A DNA stretch of 64,000 nt, from assembly GCA_934446675.1 (NCBI GenBank), contig CAKSEL010000005.1:77399-141398 (forward strand). The letters run 5' to 3'. Position 1 is the first letter of the stretch. Every line of letters begins with the position of its first letter. This DNA comes from an uncultured Eubacteriales bacterium. GTDB taxonomy: Bacteria > Bacillota > Clostridia > Oscillospirales > CAG-382. Below, in pieces: positions 45,423-53,072 of this stretch. The notes beneath the pieces were generated by a model. It was not told the origin of the DNA and ran no database searches. It saw only the letters and a list, made by a program, of their open reading frames with translations. Position numbers and translations under genes: made by a program.

Positions 45423-47660
45423 TCAGATGAGAGCTTCTTTGAGACGTTCGATTATGACTATCTCTCCCGTGCCGGCTTTTCCTCCGCGCACCTTTTCGCA
45501 GGTGCGTACAACACGCCTGTATACGCCGTTTTCTCCGCCTTCTGTAACAAGCGTTGAAAACTCGAGCCTTACCGAATTGTCATTTTTCAGCTCTCCTGCC
45601 AAAAATTCCCTGCTGCTGCAGGCTATAAAGCTCTGACGGTCATTCGGGTGAACACAGGTTTCGGCATACTGTCTTATCTGTTCGTCGTAGTCAAGCGCCT
45701 CAAGTTTCGGAAGAACGTGCTTGCCGTCAAAGCTTACCGGAACAAACAGTCCGCTTTCGAGATCTGCAAACGCCGCTCTTGCAAGAGAACCCGACGCACA
45801 TTCCAGAACGCTTGAAAGTATGTGGCTTGCAGCGTTGTTGAACTTGTTTACGGTATATTTGTCAATCTCCGCGTCATCAATGTTCCTTATATAAAAGCTT
45901 GCCTTTACTTCTTCGGTCTGCTTGTCTCTGAAAAGATGGATTTCTATAACGCGGTAGCCGTAAGAACCGTCAGAACCGGTATTTATGCGGTACTCAAACG
46001 AAAAATCGGTTTCGCCGCGTCTGAAAGCATCAAGCATGGAAAAACGGTTGAGCTTATTTATAAAAATTTCCCTGTCCTCGGTATGGATCTTTGCCGCAAT
46101 GTCATGCTTGAAGTCACTGTCGTAATTCGTGTACATTTTGAGCGGCTTGTATCCGAGAGAATCGACTGCCGGTTCGTTCAGCCACAGTATTTTCCAGCAA
46201 TTCCGTTCAAGACTTATTTCAACACCCGTAGTATCATACGTAACTACCGCGTTTTTCACTTTTTCAAGGTCAACGTGCCTGCGCTTTTGCCTTTCGTGTT
46301 CGGTAACGTCGCGCGCCGTGCCTATGATCATTATTCCGCCGGTTTCGTTCTTGACGCCGGTAAGGGTATATCTCAAAAACGTTTCGTCGGAGCCTCTTTT
46401 TGAAAGCAGCGTCAGCTTCGAGGCTTTTCCGAGCGACGTCACGGCAATTCCGTTTTTGAGCCTTCTCGCATCGTCGTCAGACATTCCCTCGTATCTTATA
46501 AGCTCCTCTATTCCGTTTTTGTATTTGCTTACATCGGAATGTATGCCGTCCGCGTCCTTTATCACCGATATTTCACCGGTGTTTTTATCGTAGAGGAAAA
46601 CTCTTGTAGATGTTTCTTCGAGAGCCGCGGCAAGTATACGGTTTCTCACGTCCGTAATATACCTGTTCTTTGCCTCACCCTTGTTGAGATCGGCAACTCT
46701 GCCGTTTATCCATACAAGGAACAGAACCATTACCATAAGGATTATCGTAAAACTCGCGAGCATTACGCGGCTGTCGGTCTGCACCGACTCAAAAAGCACG
46801 TCCTCCGGCACAAACTGCATTACGTACCAGTCGCTGACTCCGACGGGAGTATATGCGCACGCAAATCTTTTTCCGTCATAAGTAACTCCGGTATATCCGC
46901 TTTTTCTGCTTCGTATATCCGAAAGCACGGCTTTTCCGCTTTTTCCGGCATAGAAATCCATTTTGCTCATTGCGCCTATATAACTGCCGCGAAGCCCGAG
47001 CCAGTTGTCGGTATCCATAAGCACAGCGCCTGACTTTGCCTCGAAAACCACAAGAGAGCTGTTGCCGCCAAAGCCCGTAGAGCTGAAAAAATCCGAGAGA
47101 GAATCAAGCTCCGTCACACCGTAAACCCATATTTTTCCGTTTTCGTCCGATTTGCTTTCAACAGGTGCGAAAATTCTGAAAATTTCCTTGCCGTTTACGA
47201 TAGAAACAGTCTTTGAACTTATGCTTACGGTGTCATCTGCGCCCGACACCGGTGATTCGGACGACCATACGATTCCGTCGAAAACACTGCCGTCACGCTG
47301 GAGACTGTTTCCGTTTGCAAGCCTTACCGAAAAGTGTGAAAACAGTGAGTCGTCGGGACTTGAATAAAGAGTTTTGAGGAAGTTTTCATCGTACACGCTG
47401 TCAAAGCTTTCCGCAACTCTTGCCTGTGCCTTTACACGGTCTGTTCCGAAACGTATTTCGCTCTTTATTTTTGCAGCGCTCTGCGACGCCGACTCTTTGA
47501 GCGTATCTACCGTTGCGTCGCGGTTTTGTATATACGAAAGTTTCACTATGCTGTACATAAGAAGCAGAACAAACACTATCATAAGCAGTGCGCCTCGGAA
47601 TATCGCATACTTGTCGGCGTATTTTATATATTCTGCCGGGCTTTTGAATTTTCTGCTCAT
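45423..47660 (-). CDS. Cache/PAS membrane sensor lacking an output domain
   Basis: 745 residues. Membrane segments at about 23-44 and 298-318 enclose a ~250-residue extracytoplasmic Cache-like domain (with VYGVTELDSLSDFF and SDWYVMQFVPED). The cytoplasmic half has PAS-like segments (about 345-460 and 470-600, including TARDVTEHERQKRR and FYIRNIDDAEIDKYT) and a further ~140 residues. No histidine kinase, GGDEF, EAL or methyl-accepting domain follows; the protein simply stops. It resembles the sensory half of Clostridia GGDEF proteins. A GGAGG site and a hairpin-string leader precede it. Confidence 0.75.
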   Translation of the reverse strand: MSRKFKSPAEYIKYADKYAIFRGALLMIVFVLLLMYSIVKLSYIQNRDATVDTLKESASQSAAKIKSEIRFGTDRVKAQARVAESFDSVYDENFLKTLYSSPDDSLFSHFSVRLANGNSLQRDGSVFDGIVWSSESPVSGADDTVSISSKTVSIVNGKEIFRIFAPVESKSDENGKIWVYGVTELDSLSDFFSSTGFGGNSSLVVFEAKSGAVLMDTDNWLGLRGSYIGAMSKMDFYAGKSGKAVLSDIRSRKSGYTGVTYDGKRFACAYTPVGVSDWYVMQFVPEDVLFESVQTDSRVMLASFTIILMVMVLFLVWINGRVADLNKGEAKNRYITDVRNRILAAALEETSTRVFLYDKNTGEISVIKDADGIHSDVSKYKNGIEELIRYEGMSDDDARRLKNGIAVTSLGKASKLTLLSKRGSDETFLRYTLTGVKNETGGIMIIGTARDVTEHERQKRRHVDLEKVKNAVVTYDTTGVEISLERNCWKILWLNEPAVDSLGYKPLKMYTNYDSDFKHDIAAKIHTEDREIFINKLNRFSMLDAFRRGETDFSFEYRINTGSDGSYGYRVIEIHLFRDKQTEEVKASFYIRNIDDAEIDKYTVNKFNNAASHILSSVLECASGSLARAAFADLESGLFVPVSFDGKHVLPKLEALDYDEQIRQYAETCVHPNDRQSFIACSSREFLAGELKNDNSVRLEFSTLVTEGGENGVYRRVVRTCEKVRGGKAGTGEIVIIERLKEALI

Positions 47661-47674
47661 TTTGTCTTCCTCCT

Positions 47675-47730
47675 TTCATGCGCGCAGTGCTTTTCATGAA
47701 ACCTTGGTTTCATTTCATGCCGCAGGCAAT
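47675..47730 (-). promoter_or_regulatory. Short-hairpin string in the leader of the sensor gene
   Basis: On the minus strand: TGCC-tgc-GGCA, then TGAAA, then TGAAACC-aa-GGTTTCA (47697-47712), then TGAAAAG and a CG-rich segment, then ATGAAAGGAGG. It matches the plan of the ytfI leader: small stem-loops separated by TGAAA-type spacers starting right at the transcription start. Confidence 0.6.
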
Positions 47731-47744
47731 TCATTGTATATTAC

Positions 47745-47773
47745 ATTATATCACACGGCAAAACTCATTACAA
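47745..47773 (-). promoter_or_regulatory. Promoter of the sensor-radC unit
   Basis: TTGTAA (47768-47773), 17 bases and TATAAT (47745-47750). Confidence 0.7.
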
Positions 47774-47835
47774 CACCGCCGCATTTGATTTTTAAATATA
47801 CACCAAAATAATTTATTGTTTAATAACATTTTACG

Positions 47836-47866
47836 CAAAGTAAAACCGCGGCGAAAAGCCGCGGAG
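47836..47866 (-). terminator. Terminator after the ytfI-gerW-ABC operon
   Basis: CCGCGGC-ttttc-GCCGCGG on the minus strand, followed by TTTTACTTTG. The stem is perfect; the T run is interrupted. Confidence 0.7.
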
Positions 47867-47902
47867 AAAAATCGGTATTACAGATACGGACAAGAAGCCG
47901 TA

Positions 47903-49627
47903 TTACGCTTTATTTTTGTTTTCCGCCTCGTAAAAATGCGTGCCGTCCTTATCACGCACAATGGAAAGTCTGCGGTTGCATATCGCAAGGGCTGCCGGCT
48001 TATGTGTAACGATAAAACAGGTCTTATCGGTAAGCTTTTTAAGATTATCCAAAAGCTTTGCCTCGGTCTTTTCGTCGAGCGCGCTTGTAGCCTCGTCCAG
48101 AAGAAGTATCGGGCAGTCGCACAAAAGCGCTCTTGCAACGCTGAGCCTTTGTATCTGTCCTTCGGAAAGTCCTAGTCCTCCCTCTCCTATTACGGTATCA
48201 AGCCCGAGAGCGGAATTTTCCACAAATTCGTCGGCACACGCAATTTTCAGTGCAAGCTCTATGCTTTGCTCATCGGCTTTGTCTGACATAAACAGCAGAT
48301 TTTCGCGTATCGTACCCGAAAGCAGCATATTGCCCTGCGGAACGTACGCAAACAGCTTTCGCATCTCGGGACATACGCCGACGGAATTATCCGTGAACTC
48401 AAATTCTATCTTTCCGTCCTGCGGCTCATAAATATCAAGCATAAGCTTGAACAGCGTACTCTTGCCTATTCCGGACGAACCGGTTATCGAAACGAAATCG
48501 CCTTTATTTATGTAAAGATCGAGATTGCTGAGCACGTTTTCGGGGCTGTTCTTATCGTAGGCAAAGCATACGTTCTCAATATTTATGCCGCGGAATTTCT
48601 CATATGCCTCTTTTACGTCGCCGACCGCATTTTCATGCGGCTTTTTCTCGTCGGGAAGATTTTCTATTTCCATAATGCGTTCCGCCGAGGAAAGCGCCGA
48701 ATAATATCTCGGAACTATGCCCGAAAGGCTCATAAACGGCTGCTGCACCTGTCCGACAAGCGCGGTTATGGCAGTAAGAGAACCGAATGACATCTCGCCC
48801 GTGAGCAGCTTGAACGCGCACCATATAAGCGCGAACAGATACCCTGTTCTTATTATGGCATGGCTTGCGCCCGACGACAATGCCCCGAGAGAAGCTTTTT
48901 TCATGCGCGCCTTATAGTGAAGCTCCATAAGCTCGTCGGACTTTTGCTCGCTCTTTTGTTCGGCGCAGAAACTCTTTACCACAAGCAGATTTTCCATGGT
49001 TTCCTGCCAGAATGAACGTGCGCGCCCTTCGGCTTTCTGAACGTCCTTATGCAGCGATTTTATCTTCCCGCGCATAAACCTCGTTACGGTATACACCATT
49101 ATTCCGCCCACCGCGAATACCACTGCAAACTGCCACTGCAAATACACAAGCACCGCAAACGCGCACACAAGCCTTACGGCAATCCCCGCAACGCTCGGAA
49201 GAATGTTTGTGACCGCGTCGGTAATTACTCCGACGTCGCCCGTAAGCCTATTTATAAGCTCGCCCGAATGATAAGCGCGTATACAGCCGTACTGCTTTTT
49301 AAGCTGACTCGAAAACAGTCTTTTTTTATACGCTATATCAAGCTTTGCACGGCATTTTTCCGAAAGATACCGCAAAAGCACGTTGAGTAGTATCTGAATT
49401 ACCGTCACCGCAACGTATACCGCGCAGAATTTTACAAGTCCTTCCGCAAGTCCCGCAACGGCGTTGTCTATAAGCTCCTTTGAAACAAGAGCCGTAACCG
49501 TGCCGAGAGACGCCGCAATTCCGTTGAGCACAACGACAAACGCGAGAAAAGGAAGCGTCGGTTTCGCTACCGAAAAAATCCATTTCAGCGCCGCGTTTTT
49601 ATCGCCGTGCTTGTTGTTTCCCGTCAC
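47903..49627 (-). CDS. ABC transporter, fused membrane and ATPase domains
   Basis: 574 residues of the MsbA/BmrA-type half transporter. Six membrane segments occupy about residues 20-310. The ATPase has GSSGIGKSTLFK (Walker A), LSEGQIQRLSVARALL (signature with E in place of the usual G at position 4) and PILLLDEATSALDEKTE (Walker B). It probably exports a lipid, peptide or drug as a dimer. Its start overlaps gerW by 4 bp (ATGA), linking it to sporulation-associated genes. Confidence 0.88.
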   Translation of the reverse strand: MTGNNKHGDKNAALKWIFSVAKPTLPFLAFVVVLNGIAASLGTVTALVSKELIDNAVAGLAEGLVKFCAVYVAVTVIQILLNVLLRYLSEKCRAKLDIAYKKRLFSSQLKKQYGCIRAYHSGELINRLTGDVGVITDAVTNILPSVAGIAVRLVCAFAVLVYLQWQFAVVFAVGGIMVYTVTRFMRGKIKSLHKDVQKAEGRARSFWQETMENLLVVKSFCAEQKSEQKSDELMELHYKARMKKASLGALSSGASHAIIRTGYLFALIWCAFKLLTGEMSFGSLTAITALVGQVQQPFMSLSGIVPRYYSALSSAERIMEIENLPDEKKPHENAVGDVKEAYEKFRGINIENVCFAYDKNSPENVLSNLDLYINKGDFVSITGSSGIGKSTLFKLMLDIYEPQDGKIEFEFTDNSVGVCPEMRKLFAYVPQGNMLLSGTIRENLLFMSDKADEQSIELALKIACADEFVENSALGLDTVIGEGGLGLSEGQIQRLSVARALLCDCPILLLDEATSALDEKTEAKLLDNLKKLTDKTCFIVTHKPAALAICNRRLSIVRDKDGTHFYEAENKNKA

Positions 49628-50091
49628 AGCGTATTTTCTCCGACTGTGTTTATACCGTCCGTGTTGTCGGTTTCGGAAGCGTCGTTTTCCTTATCCTTTG
49701 CAAAGAGCGCCTTTATCTTCTTAAATATATCGGGAGCTTTGTCGAGAGCCTTATCAACGCTGTTCACGGTGCTGAGTATTCCGAGTGCGTCATATCCGGT
49801 ATTCTCGCCTACATTAAGCAGTCTGGTTTCGCCGAGAGAGTTTACCACGAGAAACGCAACAGGCACTACCGAAAGTCCCGTAGCTCCTGCGGTATTTCCG
49901 CTCATGCTGTTCTCTTTGGTCGTATCTCTGCCGCCGAGTCCGACGCCGACAGTCACCTTTGAAACGGGAATTATCGTCGTAAGTCCGTTTATGTTTATCG
50001 GCTCGCCGACCACGGTCTTTGAGTCTGCCATCGAGCGTATTCCGTCAATTACGTCTTTTACGGTCTTATCCATTGTAGAATTGTCAGTCAT
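49624..50091 (-). CDS. gerW: GerW/YtfJ family sporulation protein
   Basis: 155 residues. The core MDKTVKDVIDGIRSMADSKT, then VGEPININGLTTIIPVSKV and GLSVVPVAFLVV, is diagnostic of the YtfJ/GerW family. In Bacillus subtilis GerW is a forespore protein needed for L-alanine germination. The glycine-rich part and short acidic tail fit. It starts 3 bp after the ytfI-like gene, the same order as in Bacillus. Confidence 0.92.
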   Translation of the reverse strand: MTDNSTMDKTVKDVIDGIRSMADSKTVVGEPININGLTTIIPVSKVTVGVGLGGRDTTKENSMSGNTAGATGLSVVPVAFLVVNSLGETRLLNVGENTGYDALGILSTVNSVDKALDKAPDIFKKIKALFAKDKENDASETDNTDGINTVGENTL

Positions 50092-50094
50092 GCT

Positions 50095-50985
50095 TTATAC
50101 ATTCCTTTCATTTTGAGAAATTTTCCGAAATCTGAAATAGCTTTTTATTACGGGCAGCAGGCACAGAATTATCTGCCATACCGCCATTGTAAATTTGATG
50201 TCGCACAAAACCGTACTCTGAGTCTTTGAAAAATCGTAGTACACACCGCAGCTTTTGTGTTTTATCTTAAAAAATTTAAATCCGCCGCAAACATCGATGA
50301 GCGTCTGATAAGCAAGGCTTGCGGTTCCGTAAATGATTGCGGTATTTGCGGCGTCGGGCGTCGAAATAACGATATTAAACTTTCGTATTTTAAGCCTTGC
50401 GTATTTTCCGAAAGGCTCTTTTAATTCTTTGAGCGTGTCTTTGATAAGAGAAAGCAGCTCCGTAACCGGCAGTTCGCTGAACGTTTCAAAAAACGATTTT
50501 GAATTTTCCTCTGTATTATCGTCATCGGATATTTGCCCGGAGTTTTTTTCACCGGAGGAGGTTTTGTTTTGCGCGGTTCCGGCACTCAAATGTCCGTTTT
50601 TGATTTTTGCCCCGGAAAAAGCGGAATTTTCAGTCGGATTTACATTATTCCGGCTTTCTGCAACGTTTTTTTCTTCCGTCACGCGTGACGCGCCGTTTTT
50701 TTGCGGTTCGCCGTTATTTTCGGTCTGCAAAACGCTCTGCGCCGTGTCGTTTTTCGCCTTTTCTTTGAGATATTTCGCAAGGCTTTGCTTTTTAATTTTG
50801 ATTTTGCGTTTCTTGCCGGCAAAACGCGACGCGTCGATTTTCAGAAACCCGGCGTGGACAAAAATACGTCTTGATTCACCGCTCACTCTCACCGAAAATC
50901 CTATTCTCAAAGCAAGCAAAAGCAGTATAAGTCCGATAACTGCGAGCAAGACGTACAGGATTATTTTAAGTATGACCAGAATCAT
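50095..50985 (-). CDS. ytfI: DUF2953 (YtfI-like) membrane-anchored protein
   Basis: 296 residues. One N-terminal membrane segment (about 5-27), a basic stretch (KKRKIKIKKQSLAKYLKEK), a low-complexity Asn/Ser/Glu-rich middle (about 85-160), and the DUF2953 domain at the C-terminus (GKYARLKIRKFNIVISTPDA, later YYDFSKTQSTVLCDIKFTMAVW). DUF2953 proteins precede ytfJ in spore-formers and are forespore-expressed in Bacillus; function unknown. GAAAGGA precedes the ATG. Confidence 0.85.
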   Translation of the reverse strand: MILVILKIILYVLLAVIGLILLLLALRIGFSVRVSGESRRIFVHAGFLKIDASRFAGKKRKIKIKKQSLAKYLKEKAKNDTAQSVLQTENNGEPQKNGASRVTEEKNVAESRNNVNPTENSAFSGAKIKNGHLSAGTAQNKTSSGEKNSGQISDDDNTEENSKSFFETFSELPVTELLSLIKDTLKELKEPFGKYARLKIRKFNIVISTPDAANTAIIYGTASLAYQTLIDVCGGFKFFKIKHKSCGVYYDFSKTQSTVLCDIKFTMAVWQIILCLLPVIKSYFRFRKISQNERNV

Positions 50986-51002
50986 TTTCCTTTCCGTCCT
51001 TT

Positions 51003-51082
51003 CGCATTAATGTAATGCGCATTTCATGTGTCCCTCGGACACATTTCATGAAATTTAAATTTCTTTTCATGCCGATACGGCA
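51003..51082 (-). promoter_or_regulatory. String of four short hairpins in the ytfI leader
   Basis: Four consecutive palindromes: TGCCG-tat-CGGCA (51070-51082), GAAATTTAAATTTC (51050-51063), ATGTGTCC-gag-GGACACAT (51026-51044) and CGCATTA-cat-TAATGCG (51003-51019). Each is separated by a 5-6 base spacer of the TGAAA(T) type. They occupy nearly the whole leader between promoter and ribosome site. The sensor gene at 47660 has a related, shorter string. Confidence 0.75.
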
Positions 51083-51097
51083 ATTCATTCTAATGGT

Positions 51098-51126
51098 ATT
51101 ATAACACACAAATCATGCAAATTCAA
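51098..51126 (-). promoter_or_regulatory. Promoter of ytfI-gerW-ABC
   Basis: TTGAAT (51121-51126), 17 bases and TATAAT (51098-51103). It looks like a vegetative promoter rather than a forespore sigma promoter. Confidence 0.75.
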
Positions 51127-51175
51127 GAATTTTTGAGATCCGCGCAAAAAATATAGATATGTTAAAAATTTTTAG

Positions 51176-51204
51176 TTGATTAACACCGGCGTTTGTGGTA
51201 TACT
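51176..51204 (+). promoter_or_regulatory. Promoter of the Nudix gene
   Basis: TTGATT (51176-51181), 17 bases and TATACT (51199-51204). Confidence 0.75.
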
Positions 51205-51210
51205 GTTATA

Positions 51211-51300
51211 CGGTAGCCGGGGATAACACTGCCGGCTGATATATGCGGTCCGACGGATTTTTCACCCGCAAATCTCGATCCGTCCGGACAAAAGGACTGG
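51211..51300 (+). promoter_or_regulatory. Structured leader of the Nudix gene, possible riboregulator
   Basis: A 95-base leader with AGCCGG/CCGGCT (51215-51237) and an 11-bp GTCCGACGGAT/ATCCGTCCGGAC stem with one bulge (51248-51289). TGCGG (51244-51248) can alternatively pair with CCGCA (51266-51270), which competes with the large stem, and GTCC can pair with GGAC of the ribosome site AAAGGAC (51291-51297). No known riboswitch consensus was recognised. Confidence 0.45.
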
Positions 51301-51306
51301 TTTTTA

Positions 51307-52071
51307 ATGACAAATTTAAACGATTTTACGGCGTCGTCCGCCGCCAAAGGCGTACTCGGCAATATGTGCGACGTAACCGTAACAGGCTCTTACAACCTGT
51401 ACAGCAGGCGAAAAAAATCCGGCACGCTCAACTGCGGAAGAAGTGCCGACGGCGAAAAAAAGGTCTTTGTTATAGGACTTGAAAATCCCGTAAAGCAATG
51501 CCGCGCACAGCTTATAGCTCTTGCAGTAAGCTCCTCGGAGGATACGGAAAGCATATGGATCGCCGCTCCCGAAGGAAGCATTTACTACGAACCGCGTCTT
51601 TCGGTAATGCTTGCAAAGTATATTCCGGCTGACAAATTCAGATATGTATGCCTTTATGAAAAGAGCTGCGGCGCAGTAATGTACACATATCAGAACGGAG
51701 AGAGAAAGTTCATTCTCATAACCAACATTTCCGGTCACATAGGTTTCCCGAAAGGCCACATTGAAACGGGCGAAAACGAAAAGATGACGGCACTTCGCGA
51801 GATATACGAAGAAACCGGCGTTCATACGCGCATTATAGACGGTTTTCGCGAATCGTACAACTATCTGATAAACGGTTTTATAAGAAAAAAAGCTGTTTAC
51901 TATCTTGCAAAGTTCGACGAGTCCGATGTCAAGATGAACATACGTGAGATAAGCGAATACAGAATTTTAAATTTCGCCGACGCGCTGAAAATTTTAAACT
52001 TCAAGCACGACAAGGATATATTGACCAAGGCAAACGAATATGCCGATAAGCTTGACGCGGTGCAGAACTGA
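51307..52071 (+). CDS. Nudix hydrolase with an N-terminal pyrophosphatase-like domain
   Basis: 254 residues. The Nudix box is complete at 150-172 (GHIETGENEKMTALREIYEE, then TGV), so it should hydrolyse nucleoside diphosphates linked to another group, e.g. Ap4A-type or NDP-sugars. The first ~120 residues (DVTVTGSYNL, KKVFVIGLENPVKQCRAQLI, IWIAAPEG) resemble small inorganic pyrophosphatase-type domains, but the usual Asp-rich metal site is not present, so this part may only bind ligand. Fusion of the two is my reading and needs a structure-based check. Confidence 0.75.
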   Translation: MTNLNDFTASSAAKGVLGNMCDVTVTGSYNLYSRRKKSGTLNCGRSADGEKKVFVIGLENPVKQCRAQLIALAVSSSEDTESIWIAAPEGSIYYEPRLSVMLAKYIPADKFRYVCLYEKSCGAVMYTYQNGERKFILITNISGHIGFPKGHIETGENEKMTALREIYEETGVHTRIIDGFRESYNYLINGFIRKKAVYYLAKFDESDVKMNIREISEYRILNFADALKILNFKHDKDILTKANEYADKLDAVQN

Positions 52072-52226
52072 AACACAAATATTTTTACTATCCGGCGCAG
52101 AACTTTTTTCCCTGCTGCCGGGTATTTTTTATGTCTTTTCTGCCGAAAATTAATATATCGCCGCATTTCGGGACAAAATATGCTTTGTATAAGTAAAAAG
52201 CAGAAAATTTTGCGGAGGTGCATACT

Positions 52227-53015
52227 TTGAACGGCAAAGACAATCAGGAAATTGAAAAAGATAAAAACAACGAACACCGCTCCGACGGCGCAGAAAAGCA
52301 TGACGGCGATGAAAACGGCACAGACGAATCCTTTGAAGAAAAGAAAGAAAAAGCGCGCGAGGTCAAGCTTTCAAACATTTCCGAAAGCGGTTCGGTAATT
52401 ACAAAAAAAGACGGCGCGGCAATACACACGCTTGTAATAGCCGGGCAAATCGAAGGTCACTACGCTCTTTCCGGCAACACCAAGAGCACAAAATACGAGC
52501 ACGTTATACCGCAGCTTGTTGACGTTGAGGAAAGCGACGACACGGACGGACTTTTAATCATTCTGAACACTGTCGGCGGAGATGTCGAAGCAGGACTTGC
52601 AATAGCGGAAATGATCTCCGGCATGTCAAAACCTACGGTTTCGCTTGTACTCGGCGGAGGACATTCCATAGGCGTTCCTCTTGCGGTATGCACGGACAAG
52701 TCGTTTATAGTTCCGTCGGCTACAATGACCATTCACCCGGTTCGTACAAACGGACTTGTTATCGGAGTTCCGCAGTCGTTTACCTATTTTTTCCGTATGC
52801 AGGACAGAATATGCGATTTTATAGTAAAACACTCGCGTCTTGACAGGGAAAAATTAAACGAGCTTATGATGGAGACAGACGAGCTTGCATCGGACGTCGG
52901 CAGCGTTGTGGACGGAATAGAGGCTGTAAACATCGGGCTTATCGACGAGGTGGGCAGTCTTTCCGACGCACTCGGATTTTTAAAAGGCGAAATAGCAAAG
53001 AGAAAAAGCAAATAA
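52227..53015 (+). CDS. tepA: TepA-like ClpP-family serine protease
   Basis: 262 residues from the TTG at 52227, six bases after GGAGGTG. A charged, low-complexity lead (~55 residues) precedes the ClpP/crotonase-like fold: ILNTVGGDVEAGLAIAEMI, GGGHSIGVPLAV with Ser147, and MTIHPVRT with His170. TepA (YmfB) was named for aiding protein translocation in Bacillus and is seen near ftsK/spoIIIE in others; its substrates are unclear. Here it is a single gene. Confidence 0.88.
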   Translation: MNGKDNQEIEKDKNNEHRSDGAEKHDGDENGTDESFEEKKEKAREVKLSNISESGSVITKKDGAAIHTLVIAGQIEGHYALSGNTKSTKYEHVIPQLVDVEESDDTDGLLIILNTVGGDVEAGLAIAEMISGMSKPTVSLVLGGGHSIGVPLAVCTDKSFIVPSATMTIHPVRTNGLVIGVPQSFTYFFRMQDRICDFIVKHSRLDREKLNELMMETDELASDVGSVVDGIEAVNIGLIDEVGSLSDALGFLKGEIAKRKSK

Positions 53016-53065
53016 ACATGAAAACAGCGGACGCAGTAAACGTCCGCTGAAATTATTTTTCCGAT
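53016..53065. terminator. Bidirectional terminator between tepA and the binding-protein gene
   Basis: CAGCGGACG/CGTCCGCTG, a perfect 9-bp stem with a 7-base loop. It has AAATTATTTTT on the plus side and TTTTC on the minus side and lies between convergent genes. Confidence 0.75.
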
Positions 53066-53072
53066 AATCGGT

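Noticed and set aside
51211..51300. ykkC-type nucleotide riboswitch before the Nudix gene
   Set aside because: GGTCCGA and GGGGATAA words recall ykkC RNAs, but their order and spacing do not match what I know of the consensus.
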